A stretch of DNA of 64,000 nucleotides from contig CAKJVC010000006.1 in NCBI GenBank assembly GCA_918026815.1, positions 682,001 through 746,000 of the forward strand, written 5' to 3'. The notes beneath the pieces are model-generated. The model did not search any database. It had not been told where the DNA came from and was given only the letters and a program-made list of their open reading frames with translations. A program made the translations under genes and the position numbers. The number at the start of each line of letters is the position of its first letter. Position 1 is the stretch's first letter. The DNA is from Chalara sp. BL73. Lineage: Eukaryota; Ascomycota; Leotiomycetes; Helotiales. This document shows, one piece after another, positions 23,772-35,436 of this stretch.

Positions 23772-25217
23772 CAGACACATATTAAGACCCGAGATGGGAA
23801 TGAGATAGGGATGCAGAAATACTGTATTTTTGGGCTTTAGTATGCAATGGTGGTTGGAAACAGGTTCAAGCGTAATGATCTAATTTCAAAACGCAGAATT
23901 ATACCTCCATTTTAAGAATATTCTTCTTGACAACGCGATCATTGTTGGTTTCTCATTTCTCCCCACAATAAACACTTATATTCATAACCCGCAATCAGTT
24001 CTTCACAATTCTCCAGCTTATCGCCCAATACCCATTCATCAAATCCTTTGCCAAATCTGGCCCATTTTACGTGCAAGGCTCATCACCCAGTAGCATCAGC
24101 GCCGAGCACGCCTAGTTCCATCTGCCTCGACCATCCTTACCAAACTTCCACGGATGCTAGAACTGAGCCGATCAGCCTCCGCATTGGCGAAACCCTGGAA
24201 TTCTGTGATCTTAAAACTCTTGCAGCATTCTTCCGACACGATCTCTGTCAGCATCGTACCCTTTTACAAAAAGTTCGTTTTCTTAGCATGTTATAAAGAC
24301 GACGATACCGCCAGCCACCGATGGCGATAGTGCCATAACATTGCATACGCCCACTAAGCGTTTAAAATCCTTCACAATAATTAGCATCACATAAGCATAT
24401 GCTAGCTGAAGCTCCATCTTTACTCCTATCAGCAATATCATCTATCGACAATCCGGGTACATAGAGTCTCTTGAAAGCTTGCAGATTCGCATGTCTTACC
24501 ATTCTGGGACCACATGGTTGTATAGCACCTGAAGTGCGTAAGTGTTTAAGGGCACGAACACACAGAAAGGCTTTGTTCTTACAGCGACTTCTCGGGATGA
24601 AAAACCCAGAGCGAAGAAATTGGATAGATATTGTCAAACATCGAAGCAATCAGCAGTGGCAGGAGCAATACGAATGGCTTCAGGCTCGGTACAAGTACTT
24701 GCATGACCGAGAGACCGCCATCTCGAGGCATGTTAAGCAGTGGTCTGCTTACCGTAAGCAACGAAGACGATGGCCTATGCTGTCGAAACGGAGGTACCAC
24801 TGATCCAGAGGACTCCGAGTGTGTTGCTACAAAGGCTTGAGGTGCATGAACATGAAGATGAGGTGATATTGTCCTTCAACGCGAAGCTGGCGAAAGCTGC
24901 AAAGGTTTGGGCGAAGAAGAATCAGGATGGCTATCATCCTAGGATAGCCATTCGCGGGCTAGTTGCTCAAGAGGCTGCAGACACTTAGGAAAGGAGTTTC
25001 TTCTAAGCGTGGAATGCTGGGAGAGTGTTATGGTATACTTTACAGGCGAGAAAAATAAATATTCTTGTAGATATTCATCGCAGATTCAAAACTGCCAATG
25101 GCCGTTCAATTCAGCCCTGTCCTTCAGCCTCGTTCCGCCATTTGCTTGGAAGCTAGGTGCCAGACGCCACAATAAGTCTCTCAGCCAACATCAGAACAAC
25201 ATCACCAACTCAGCACA
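23772..25217. other. Intergenic with an unresolved frame at 24455-24988
   Basis: No family was recognised. On the plus strand a charged frame containing RNWIDIVKHRSNQQWQEQYE and a YLHDRETAIS segment (about 24600-24750) and a second, in another frame, containing EDEVILSFNAKLAKAAKVWA (to the TAG at 24986-24988) look protein-like. Candidate splice sites exist (GTAAGT near 24540, TTACAG near 24586), but no assembly gave a convincing single frame. This could be a small multi-exon hypothetical gene or a relic. The segment just before 25218 is the promoter of the next HET gene. Confidence 0.35.
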
Positions 25218-27098
25218 ATGTTTCAATATGATGAACTCGCCTCCTCACCACCCTCATTCCGGCTCCTGACACTCAAAGCAGCCTCCCACTCAACAGACCC
25301 CATCAACTGTATTCTCACCACCCACGCCCGACATTCTTCCCCAAAATACACAACACTATCATACACCTGGGGCAGCCCCTCCCCATCAAAATCCATCACC
25401 ATCAACAGTAAAACCATTCCCATCCGCCCGTCTCTCGAATCCGCACTCCGGCATCTCCGCCTACCGCACGACGACCTGATAATCTGGGTCGACGCACTAT
25501 GCATAAACCAGGATGAGGATGCGGAGAAAAGCGCCCAGGTTCAATGTATGCAGGATATCTATGCCGAGTCTGAACAGACTTTCGTGTGGCTGGGGGAAGG
25601 CTCTTCGGTTCCCGTTGGGGAATTGGAGAAGCTGGGGAAGGAAGTGAATGATCTTGGGGCACCTGAAAAAATCATCGCTATGATCAAGCTGTCAATTGGG
25701 CAGGATAGGGATGCGTACGAGAAGGCTCACCGCGAAGTGACGGAATTGTTGACGCCTCTTTTTCTCGAGTGTGAGGGCAGGGGTCCAGGGAAATTGATGG
25801 GGGGATATCGAACCCTTTACACAGCACCTTACTGGACGCGAGTGTGGATCCAGCAAGAGATAGCCTCCGCTCGCCACGTGACATTCGTATGGGGGAATTC
25901 CAGAATCTCATTCTGGGACCTAAGAGCTTGCCTATTCTTCATGCCGAGGTGGCTATTGTGGCGTGGTGAGGAGTTGAAGACGAGATATCTGGCAGGAGAA
26001 CATGAGAAAGTGGGGAAGTTCTGGCTCGAAGATTTTTTTGCGCCGCTTCCTACTTTTTCGGGGAGCCTTTTTGGGTTGAGAACGCGTTATCAAAGTGGGA
26101 ACGAAGAGGAGCGGTTTGATCTCTTCAACCTGATGGTCCGAGCTCATGTGACTGCGGACAGTAGTCCGAGATCAGAGTGCTTTTTAGATGTCGATAGGGT
26201 CTATAGCTTATTAGGGATTGCAAAGGACACACCGAAACTTGGGATTGTGGTTGACTATAAGAAATCGGCCGAGAGGTTGTATACGGAAACCGCCAGGATA
26301 ATAATTGAAGCCGGGCATGTAGATATGCTGTCTTACTGCCAGTTTTATTTCAGGGAGTTTGAAGACATTCATATGCCGTCTTGGGTGCCGGACTGGCGAG
26401 ACGAAGTCCGACGACCATGTGGTGAATATGCTTGTGACACTGCGTTCTGTGCTTCGGCCAAGCATAGATATGAGGATGTGTCTCAAAAGAACGACCAATC
26501 CAATATCTTGAGACTAAAGGGGGTCCGAGTTGATGTAATTGAAAGTACTGGAAGCCCCTGGCGGCCAAAAACGCTCGGAACACCGCCCCTTGAGCTCATC
26601 GACCCTTACCTGGCCGAAATTCAGCATCTCTGCGAACAATCGGATGCAAAAAGCCAGGATATCTACCAGAATCCTAAAGATCGCCAGGAGGCACATTGGC
26701 GGATCCCAATCGCAGACCAAGAGATGACCGCAGCGTCCAAGCGGAGAGCCTCGAGTCAATCCGAGGATGGATACCACAGAGTATTGCACAATATCAAATC
26801 AGGATCTGACAATAACGATACGTCTCCTGCACTGTCGTCGTATATGAATATGATTGGTTATTTGTATTTTCGTCGTCCATTCATTTCTAAGAAGGGGTTT
26901 GTGGGTTTGGCGCCGGAAATTTTACAAGCAGGCGATATTATTTGTATTTTCTTGGGGGCTAAGTTGCCTTACATCTTGAGGCAGTATGAGGACGGCACTT
27001 GGAAGATGGTGGGAGAGGCTTTTGTTCATGGAATTATGTATGGGGAGTTTTTGGAGAGTAGGGCTATGGACAATTTCGAGGTATTCCGTTTGAAATGA
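25218..27098 (+). CDS. HET-domain protein, single exon, 626 aa
   Basis: This is an uninterrupted frame with an ATG at 25218. The HET core is complete and colinear: residues 40-55 YTTLSYTWGSP, 88-102 LIIWVDALCINQDED, QVQCMQDIYAESEQTFVWLG at about 105-127, and YWTRVWIQQEIASARHVTF at about 210-228. A CFLDVDRVYSLLGIA segment is at about 320-335 and MPSWVPDWRD near 390. The tail FVGLAPEILQAGDIICIFLG and FVHGIMYGEFL is the classic HET C-terminus. The function is presumed cell-death signalling in non-self recognition or another NLR-like pathway; partner and allele type are unknown. It is intact, intron-free and unlike the four-exon HET gene at the left edge. Confidence 0.92.
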   Translation: MFQYDELASSPPSFRLLTLKAASHSTDPINCILTTHARHSSPKYTTLSYTWGSPSPSKSITINSKTIPIRPSLESALRHLRLPHDDLIIWVDALCINQDEDAEKSAQVQCMQDIYAESEQTFVWLGEGSSVPVGELEKLGKEVNDLGAPEKIIAMIKLSIGQDRDAYEKAHREVTELLTPLFLECEGRGPGKLMGGYRTLYTAPYWTRVWIQQEIASARHVTFVWGNSRISFWDLRACLFFMPRWLLWRGEELKTRYLAGEHEKVGKFWLEDFFAPLPTFSGSLFGLRTRYQSGNEEERFDLFNLMVRAHVTADSSPRSECFLDVDRVYSLLGIAKDTPKLGIVVDYKKSAERLYTETARIIIEAGHVDMLSYCQFYFREFEDIHMPSWVPDWRDEVRRPCGEYACDTAFCASAKHRYEDVSQKNDQSNILRLKGVRVDVIESTGSPWRPKTLGTPPLELIDPYLAEIQHLCEQSDAKSQDIYQNPKDRQEAHWRIPIADQEMTAASKRRASSQSEDGYHRVLHNIKSGSDNNDTSPALSSYMNMIGYLYFRRPFISKKGFVGLAPEILQAGDIICIFLGAKLPYILRQYEDGTWKMVGEAFVHGIMYGEFLESRAMDNFEVFRLK

Positions 27099-27559
27099 TC
27101 ATAGGCGATCGGGCTTCTATCTGTTCGGCAGTCTGACAGGTTTCACTCACACGCCACAGGCTTAGAATATCGAGTTCCAGCTGAAAATTTTTCATTGGGT
27201 ATCTCTGCTTGTATAATAACCTGCCGCTGCTTTTCATAACCATACGAATCTTCCTGTAGTAAACGCAGCCATAAAATCTTGAACGCCTCTTCCAACACCT
27301 TAGGACACTTATTAGCCTGTGATAGAGCCTCTAGGTGCCCGTGCTATATTGCATCTTAAACATATTCCGGCCAGTGTGAGGAATGCATATCACAAGTTCT
27401 TCCGGCTCTCGAACTAACCTATTTCACATCTCCTCATTCATCCTCAGTATCAGTCTTATCGGCAAAGCTCTGCTGCTACTCGTATAATATATGCTCGCTC
27501 ATCTTCGCCTTTACAAACGGCGAATCAGGTCTGTACATGGCTCTCATATGGGGCACTAC
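27099..27559. other. Intergenic, nothing recognised
   Basis: No coding, RNA or repeat signal could be supported. It separates the HET gene from the minus-strand pseudogene. Confidence 0.4.
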
Positions 27560-28224
27560 AGCTGCTGTCTGCGGATGGCACCTCCCAGCCTTGATGTGCA
27601 CGAGTTGCAAACCTGCCATCTCACACACAAAACTTTTGGACAGGATATATGGCGAATGTCAACGACGCCCGCAAAAGCGCCGATTGGGCAAGCTCTGTGT
27701 TAGGGTGCCATTCCTCCAGGAGCGATTGAGTGAGTGGAGTATCCTGCAACGGTCTGACAGCACTGAACATCTCGTAACACGGAGCAAGAATAAGACCAAA
27801 GTCGGGACTGAGGTCTTCCTTGCTAGGCTTTCGGGCAAAATATCACATCTAGACTTGAGTTCACGGCTTCAGCGTCCTTTATGAGCTGATCCATGATTTC
27901 CTTCCATTCTTCATTAACGGTAGTTTTATTTTTTGATTAATAGAAAGGCGCAAGAAGGTCCTTGTCTGTATATTCAGCCTTTGGCATAGTTTGACAAAAT
28001 TTGGTCTTGAGCTTCTCTATGACCTTGTGAGCGATATAGTTCAACTAGCCGATAGCGTGTATTTTCGTGGAATTCACTTCTTTACCCTAGTAGAGGTGGT
28101 CTAGACCTGGCTGTACAAAAATAATGTCTTTATTGAACTTATCCTAATCCTTTTGCGTGTGCCGAAGCTGGACTACGCCGGCATAGCTGTTGGTTTTAAC
28201 CGTGGCTGGAACCAAGTATGACAT
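27560..28224 (-). pseudogene. Stop-riddled pseudogene, family unrecognised (CAA/CAG-to-stop pattern)
   Basis: A minus-strand frame starting with ATG at 28224 (MSYLVPATVKTNSYAGVVQL) runs about 220 codons to about 27560. It contains well-formed protein-like segments such as HKVIEKLKTKFCQTMPKAEY, KDLLAPFY, NEEWKEIMDQLIKDAEAVNS and LDVIF. It carries about seven in-frame stops, TAG or TAA, each at a place where one C-to-T change in CAG or CAA (Gln) would create it. This is the textbook trace of RIP on the coding strand. The part after LDVIFCPKA is less protein-like and may be out of frame. Homology was not recognised. It sits in a gene island, not an AT-rich block. Confidence 0.6.
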
Positions 28225-29192
28225 AATCAATCAATCTTGTGGGATACGGTTCTATAAGGATTTCAAAGCCCATTACCCAATTCTAGCAAATTGTCGAACC
28301 TGACCACCCGATTCTGAAAAGACGTAAAAAGAAGCTAGTGTGTCAATTTTTATAAGGATTGTAGGATTCCCGATTAGGCAGGTAAAGCGACAAAGACGCT
28401 TATAAATCCTTGCGAATCAGGCCAATATGGTCCACTAAATCGCAACTATTCAGGGCGAGAGGGGGAGATTACATCAAGACTTTCCACAAGGCAACCTTGA
28501 ATGCGGGGTGCAGAACGCGGGAGATGACTTGCATCACCTTAATTAATCCCTCCACTAGAAGGTGACTTTAGAAACACAAGACATACCAAAATCGGAAGCG
28601 AAGCACAGCGGACCGAATCCGGCCCTTTTAAATACCGCCTTACTCTTTTGACAGCTCAATGACCTTTTGAACTTCCATTTTTATAATATTCAATGGTTTG
28701 AATACACCTATATCCTTATGTAGGTATTAGCTACCAACATATGTCAATCTTTATCGGACCGAATTTCAGGGCACTTTAACCAGCGGAGTATTCTCCCATC
28801 ATCAATTAGCGACACAAAAAGCATGCTTCCCCACCGCTACTGGAGGAATTGGGGGTTTTATTTTTGACTCCGCTATTGTTTAAAGTAGGAAACCGAGCAA
28901 ATTCAATTGCCGTCCCAGAATGCCGAACCACAGAGATATCTCGAGCTGTGAATCCATTGCCTAGAATATGGGAATAGGAGAAGGACATCTTGATGCCGAG
29001 GCATGAAATCTCAGGAACTTCTGTGCCTTCAAAAATTTGTGGGGATTCTAAGATCACTATTTAAAACAACATAATGTACCGTCTTAACAATTCAATCTAC
29101 ATTCTAGAATACTTCAGATCCAGAAACTTGGCTCAGTTTCGCAATTCAGATCCAACTACAAAAGACTTCCAAAGCCCAACCCGGCTAGCAAA
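28225..29192. other. Intergenic, nothing recognised
   Basis: There is no supportable gene. The last 150 bases are the leader of the cutinase gene. Confidence 0.4.
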
Positions 29193-29962
29193 ATGAAGTA
29201 CACAATAATCCTTTCTTCTCTCCTAGCGCTCACATCTGCCCTCCCAGCTGCTCCAGTCGAACAACGACAAGCAGTCCAAACTACCCGCAATGAGCTCACA
29301 ACAGGCGCCTGCAAAAAAGTGACTGTTATATTCGGACGTGGCAGTGGCCAGCCTGGTAATGTAGGCTCTATTGTCGGTCCCCCTTTCTTCACCACCTTAT
29401 CGTCGCTCCTCGGAGCCTCCAACGTGGCAGTTCAAGGAGTTGACTATCCGGCCACGTATGAGGATGCGGTGGCTGGAGGCTCCAGGGCGGGTGCTGCAAC
29501 CCTAGTGAGTCTCGCGCTGTTGGCTAGTAGCAAGTGTCCAAATACACAAATTGTATTATCGGGGTATAGGTATGTAGTATTCCTCAACCTTCGACTATAC
29601 ACGTGATATTTATGGCTAATTTCTTATAGCCAAGGCGCCCAACTTATCCATCTCGCGGGCCCGAATCTGGCTTCTGTCGCGTCTAAAGTTAAGGCAGTTG
29701 TATGTAACATATGCTCTTCGCTATACCAATTACAGCCGTAAACCTTTGAAAAGTGTCAACCATCTGACCCCCACAGGTCGTATTCGGCGATCCATACAAT
29801 AACCAAGCTATCTCCAATATCGCCACCTCTAAAGTCAAGTCTTTCTGTGCTACTGGGGACTTCATCTGTAACCCCAACGGAGGTTTTGATCCAAATGCGC
29901 ATACGAGTTATGGGAATAATGCTTTGGAAGCTGCGGCATTTGTCTTGAGCAAGATCACTTGA
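29193..29962 (+). CDS. Cutinase (GH-independent serine esterase), 3 exons, ~210 aa
   Basis: The proposed CDS is join(29193..29569, 29630..29699, 29777..29962), 633 nt, with introns of 60 and 77 bp. It is a secreted alpha/beta hydrolase that cleaves the plant polyester cutin or related esters. An N-terminal signal peptide (MKYTIILSSLLALTSALPAA) precedes a short pro-region ending near EQRQ. The oxyanion region is FGRGSGQPGNVG, followed by FFTTLSSLL and VQGVDYPATYEDAVAGG. The nucleophile is Ser126 in GYSQGAQ, formed across the first junction. The remaining triad is Asp177 in CATGDFIC and His191 in DPNAHTSYG. Four cysteines (GACKK, SKCPN, SFCAT, FIC) fit the two disulfides of the family. The length is typical and the gene appears intact. 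Confidence 0.93.
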
Positions 29963-31688
29963 GCTTGTGCGAAGGACGGCTGGCGATTGTGATGTGATCA
30001 ACGGTATGTGAGAAGACAAGAAGAAGTAAAAGTTGGCAAGAAATATAGTGGATTCTTTCCCATATTTTTTAATGGCTTTTAGGGCAGTCGTTGAACAGAG
30101 GACATTTGTTATGTTGACTTATTTGTCTTGGGAGATTCGTAATCACCAGTCTTTACCTAATTTTGAGGCTATTCATATATTCCTTGGATTCTAGCAATCA
30201 ACAAATTGAAGCATGTGCCAAACTTAGCAAACCTCGTATCCTGTTTAAGGCAGAACTCAATTTTCAAAGTCCAAGCCTATTTTGACTGAGACATGCAATT
30301 TACCCCCGGTGGCCAACGAAGTCAAGGCCAATCGTGTAAATCTCGACATGCAACGTAAGGACAACTTAATCCTTTGCAGTCCAAAAGTTCTAGGTTACAG
30401 TCTAAATAATAAGTTATGGTATAAGAACCTTGCCTAGTGATGAGAGGTTTGTAGAGCTAGTCGAGTGGCATGTAGTGGAGTTCGCCGTTCACAACATCAC
30501 TAAGATTAACTAGAATTGCCCCCTTTGAGATCACCTCGTGATATAGCCAAGCAGGAGAATCTCACCCTGGCTCTCGCAGCATCTCATTTTCAGCAAACAC
30601 CAGATCATTCATTCGATGATATTGTAATTAAGAGGCGTTGTGATCTCATTATACTCTTCTAGTACGACGCTCCACTTTCACCGTATTTCCCAAATTCACT
30701 AACACAAGTGCCAGTAGACTGCCCCGGGTTGGCAAGACTTAACAATTGTGCGGTTGTCGTTACTGGCAGACCTCACGGGTCAATTGAAACGTTGACCATT
30801 AGGACCTTGGCATATACCAGTTATTTTCCTTTATTAGTATGGTTAAGCGAAGCTTTTACTCACGCTTTTCTATTTTTTAATATTTGCTTTGCTGTTATAC
30901 TAAGCAAAATACGCTAACTGTCACGAAGCCAATATGGGCGCAAAGGTAGCTATCATAAGGTTCTATTCGACGATACTAAACTAGAGAGGAAAGGTATGGG
31001 GTTGAACGATCCCTCAACCTAATAGAGAATGGAGCACGTGACGCTCGCCTATGGGAACCTAACACGTGACCCACAACCTCGTAACCTGCATCACGTGACC
31101 ATTCATGACACTAACTCGATTTTATTTAAAATTGTTTTTTTATTATAATAAAACTTACCACAAAACATATATAAATATATACTTTGGCAATTTGTTTTAA
31201 TTAAATTTATTACATTTAAATAAAATAAAGTGTAAATTTTTTGGTTGTTGTTTAATTTAGCATTGTATTAGTAAATTGTGCAAAAATTGCAATCTACAAT
31301 TTTGCTAAGTTCCGCGTCGCCAAAAATAAAGGCGGCATGCCTTGGTTTTTGGTGTGCCAAGGCCCTAATGGTCGACTTTTTATTTATACCCCTTTACAGA
31401 GTCCAAGGAAAACCCTGGAGCACTACATAAGAGCTTCGTGCTTAATTTATTGCTTAGTAGTCTAGCAATCGATATTCTTTTTCTATACTTGTAACATTTT
31501 TACTTTTAGTTGAAGAACTTTTCGAACTTCAGTTCCTTTCAGTATACAAGACCAACCAACGTGACTAAAGCTCGTGATTGAGCGTAAGGGCAGACCTAGA
31601 ACGCTACACTTGCTTAGTTGCCTATAAACCGCTTACTAGGACATGTGTGTAAGTAATTCCATATCTTAAATTTCCTTCTATTTGTTTT
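29963..31688. other. Intergenic; three CACGTGAC sites and an AT-rich patch
   Basis: No gene was recognised. Three copies of CACGTGAC occur within about 70 bases (near 31035, 31064 and 31093). An AT-rich patch of about 180 bases follows (31118-31300), ending in a stretch resembling decayed LTR-like sequence with a TTTATACCCCTTTAC motif. No repeat boundaries were found. Confidence 0.4.
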
Positions 31689-32907
31689 CTAAAGCAATGC
31701 ACGCTCCTCCCTGCGCCCATTTTCATCGAAGTATATTTTTCTCCCAGTTCTAAGAGCCTCTTGCAAGTAAGACCCGATTTCTACAGCCGCCAGTGCACCA
31801 GAAAGTTTCATAGGTAGTTTTGTTCCCTCAAGGCAAGCTAGTGTCCACTCATTTGCCTCTTGCACAAATGCATGTTCGAATCGACCATAGTAGTGTGGCG
31901 GGATCTCGCGGTTAATGCCGGTAGAGGTGTATGTATTGACGAAATTAGTTTGAGGGTTAATATTCACTGAAAGTTTACCCTTAGTGCCGATAATTTCGGT
32001 AGTATCTTCTTGCCCGTGTGCCATCATTCGTGAGCAGAAGAAGTAGGCTACTCTTCCGCCAAAGAACTCGACAATGCCGACAGCATTGTCATAGTCACAA
32101 TGCTGTTTCAATCCCGGGGCTACGGCCACAATGCCGGAAGCAGAAACAGACTTGACTGCAGAGTCTGCACCGAAAAACCAGAGAGCAAGATCGATATCGT
32201 GGACTATAAGTGTAGTGCGTCAGCCAGATCAGAGCAACAATGGAGCTAGTAGCAGATTATATATACCTGACATGTCCACAAAACAGCCTCCGGAGGACTT
32301 TGCATACTCAATGAAGAATCCACCAGGGTCATGCTTATCGCAGGTTTGAGACCGAATAATGGAAGGCCGACCAATCAGCCCGTTGTCGCATTTCTCAAAT
32401 GCGTCGCGGTAGGAAGCATCGAAGCGTCGAGAGAATCCACACATAACCTTGAGATGTGGCTTTTTACTGGCGGCTTCCACCACTTGCCGTGACTGTAAAA
32501 TGAGTAATCAGATGTATGTACAATGGAAGATTCAACAAAGCCGTCATACGTGACCTAGAAGGAAAAGAATCATAGCTTACAATCTCGACGCTGGTTGACA
32601 GGGGTTTTTCGCACAATACGTGCAAGTCCTTTTCGATGGCTTTGAGTGTCTCCTCTGCATGCACGGTTGTTACAGTTGCAATGCAGACTGCTTGCAACCC
32701 CTCAATCTTGAGCATCTCGTCGTAATCTTGAACAAGCTTGACCCCAAAGGGCTCGAGATGTTGACGGCCCCATTCCAGTTCCGCCGCATCTGGAGTGAAA
32801 GCGGCCACCAGTTCTGCACGAGGAACGCGTGATAAAAGGTGGGTGGCATGTCGTTTGCCCATGCGGCCGAGGCCGGCAACAGCAACCTTAAGTTTGGAAA
32901 TGGCCAT
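31689..32907 (-). CDS. Gfo/Idh/MocA oxidoreductase, inositol 2-dehydrogenase-like, 3 exons, ~355 aa
   Basis: The proposed CDS is complement(join(31689..32203, 32267..32492, 32581..32907)), 1068 nt, with introns of 63 and 88 bp. This NAD(P)-dependent sugar or cyclitol dehydrogenase most resembles myo-inositol 2-dehydrogenase, which oxidises myo-inositol to scyllo-inosose. Residues 7-20 are the dinucleotide site VAVAGLGRMGKRHA. CIATVTTVHAE and the family signature CEKPLS (about 100) provide the catalytic Lys. GFSRRFDASY and IIRSQTCDKHDPGGFF follow, and the VHDIDLALWFFG block holding the substrate-binding Asp/His forms across the second junction. The C-terminal domain includes EIIGTKGKLSVN. No signal peptide is present. 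It is divergent from an inositol-type transporter and close to a ruined inositol oxygenase, both supporting inositol metabolism. Confidence 0.9.
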
Positions 32908-33678
32908 GATATTTGATGAGGTGGGAAGGCAGTAGAAAGTGTAGAGAAGGGAGTCATGGTGGCCCTTGTGGCTTTATAGGATCATCTTTTGTAAATGTTA
33001 CAGACCGTCACAGGTCAGTTCTAAGTAGATGACAGCAGACTGTAGCATCCACGAATGAGCCTGAGCCTCAATCTGTCAACACAATTAGACAGATTACGAA
33101 CTCCAATCGAGGTGGAATCAATTGCTCCTGCTTCCTGGCCAAGCGTTCGGGGTGAAAGTAGAAATTGAATCCGTAGATATCGTGAGATGTGCATCGTGAG
33201 TGCAGCTCTTGCAGGGCTTGTTGACGGCGGAAATTACCTCTTTCATTGAGTGACGCTATTTCGGGGATGAGGTTATTGTTAGGGCACTCGGAAAATATTT
33301 CCATATGGGATGACGCCTAGGTAAGGCGTCAACCAGGTTAGTGCCAGCCGGGGATCCCCATAATAGGTGATTAATAGGATTCCCCGGAACAAATTGCTCA
33401 AGTTTGCGGGGTAAACCTGGGACCCCCGCGGCTTCAAATGCGCCTCAGGGGCATTCCTTAGCGTAGTTCTATCTGCTCTTTTCAAAGGCAATCGTCATTA
33501 TTTGGACTGCGTTGGGGAGGATAAATAAATGTTGTTTTCCTCTTGGATACTAATTATTCAACTTTGGCCCTTGGTCGCATCCTATTTCTCAACCTAACTT
33601 ACTACGGGAACGAGTACCGAACACACTATCCTCTGACTATCAGCTCCTAGCTATCCTCTTTACTAGCTCTCCTTAACC
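32908..33678. promoter_or_regulatory. Divergent promoter interval (dehydrogenase / transporter)
   Basis: A 771-bp gap separates the starts of two oppositely transcribed genes of the presumed inositol locus. Co-regulation from this interval is plausible. No specific factor site could be assigned. The pyrimidine-rich leader CTATCCTC..CTAGCTCTCC just before 33679 is typical of a fungal 5' UTR. Confidence 0.4.
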
Positions 33679-35436
33679 ATGACCGTATGCGAATCCCCAG
33701 GTAATCAGAAATTAGAGAAAACACTCAACGAGTCCGGAGACGCCGTCCACATCGAAAAGGCATCAAGTTCCACCTCAGGCAGTGACAATGATTCCATTGA
33801 GCGCACCGAGACCGGCAAAGTAACGTGGTTGATATCAGCCACTGTTTCTCTCGGTGGGTTTCTCTTCGGTACGTTATGTCCTTTCCTAAGTTCTCGCATC
33901 CAAGCTAATGAAATGGACAGGATACGACACAGGTGTCATCTCTGCCGTCTTGATATCACTGAAAGATGACCTTGGCCATGTATTGTCATCGAAAGAACAA
34001 GAGCTTATCACTTCCATTACTTCTGGTGGTGCACTTGTTGGCGCCGTGTTCGCCGGTTTGTTCGCGGACCGCTTTGGCCGGAAAGCACCATTATATTGCG
34101 GATGCATTTTGTTTATTGTTGGAGCCATCATTCAAGCTGCTGCTTATACTCTCGCCCAGATGTCTATTGGGCGTTTCATTGTCGGGTTAGGAGTTGGGAG
34201 CGCTGCAATGGTTATCCCCTTATACATCGGAGAGCTGGCGCCTGCAAGGGTTCGTGGCCGCATGATTGCTTTTGACAATATGAGCGTTACGCTAGGTCAG
34301 CTGATCTCGTACGCCCTCGGTGCGGCGTTCGCAGAGGTCAATATGGGCTGGAGATACATGGTTGGAATTGGTGCTGCTCCTGCTATTCTCCTTGCGGCTC
34401 TCCTACCACTGTGTCCGGAGTCTCCACGGCAGCTGTTAGCTCATAACCAAACGGAAAAGGCTGCCGCCGTGCTTCGGAAGACTTATCCCAGTGCGACTGA
34501 GGATCAACTTTTGAGGAAGCTCAATTTAATCCATGACTCAATATTGGAAGTGAGCTTTGCCACGCGCGACAAGAGCATGTGGTGGACGCTTGCGCAATTG
34601 TTCTCCGTCGCCAGTAACCGCCGTTCTCTCATCTGTGCCTGTACTGTTATGGCCATCTCACAGCTTGGGGGCTTCAACACTCTCATGTACTATTCAGGTA
34701 CACTATTTGCTCTTGTCGGCTTTAACAAGCCTGCAGCTGTCTCTATTGTTGTCGGTGCCACAAACTTCCTTTTCACCTTCTTGAACATGGTCATTATCGA
34801 TCGAGCTGGTAGAAGGTGTATTCTTCTCTACACTGTGAGCGGCATGGTGAGTAATAGGCTGCTTGCAACGTTTCGGCCATCACTCTAATATTGCATTAGT
34901 GTATTAGTCTTGTTATTGCCGCCGTGGCCTTCCACTATATCCCAATCAACCGCGATTTAGTCCTCGAGGCAACGGGCGTCAATTGGGCCGGTATTCTCGT
35001 GCTAGTAACCATCATCTTCTACGTCGCTTTCTTCGCATCTGGAGTTGCCACAATTGGCTGGGTCGGAACTGAACTTCTTCCACTGCAGGTTCGCGCTCTT
35101 GGAACTATGGTGAATACTGTTACCTGCTGGGGCTGCAAGTAAGTACAATAAGCCAACACTGCTGTGAAGTTATACAACCTAACAGCGACCACTAGTATCA
35201 TTATTGCCTCTACATTCCTCTCGATGATGAAGTCTATGACGCCAAGTGGTGCCTTCGGTTTCTATGCGGGTATTTGTGGTTCTGGCTGGTTTTTCATCCT
35301 CCTTGCCTACCCTGAGTGCAAGAATATGGCTCTTGAAGAGGTTCATAAAGTGTTTGAACATGGTTATGGTGTTCGGTATGCTAAAGACTGGCAGAGAGAA
35401 GCAAAGAGGCAGCTGAAATATATTTCCACTGTCTAA
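33679..35436 (+). CDS. MFS transporter, myo-inositol/sugar type, 4 exons, ~531 aa
   Basis: The proposed CDS is join(33679..33868, 33921..34846, 34900..35138, 35196..35436), 1596 nt, with introns of 52-57 bp. It is a 12-TM permease. Key segments are GGFLFGYDTGVISAVL across the first junction, GLFADRFGRKAP, PLYIGELAPARVRGRM, LCPESPRQLL, SQLGGFNTLMYYSGTLF, NFLFTFLNMVIIDRAGRR, then WVGTELLPLQVRALGTMVNT and CWGCNIIIASTFLSMM across the last junction. The tail KNMALEEVHKVFEHGYGVRY is the extended form seen in ITR-type inositol transporters. The N-terminus is hydrophilic, about 50 residues, Ser-rich. The substrate assignment leans on the divergent inositol-dehydrogenase-like gene. It could also carry another polyol. 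Intact. Confidence 0.9.

Noticed and set aside
24455..24988. A spliced hypothetical gene
   Set aside because: Several donor and acceptor choices were tried, but none gave one convincing frame, so no CDS is claimed.
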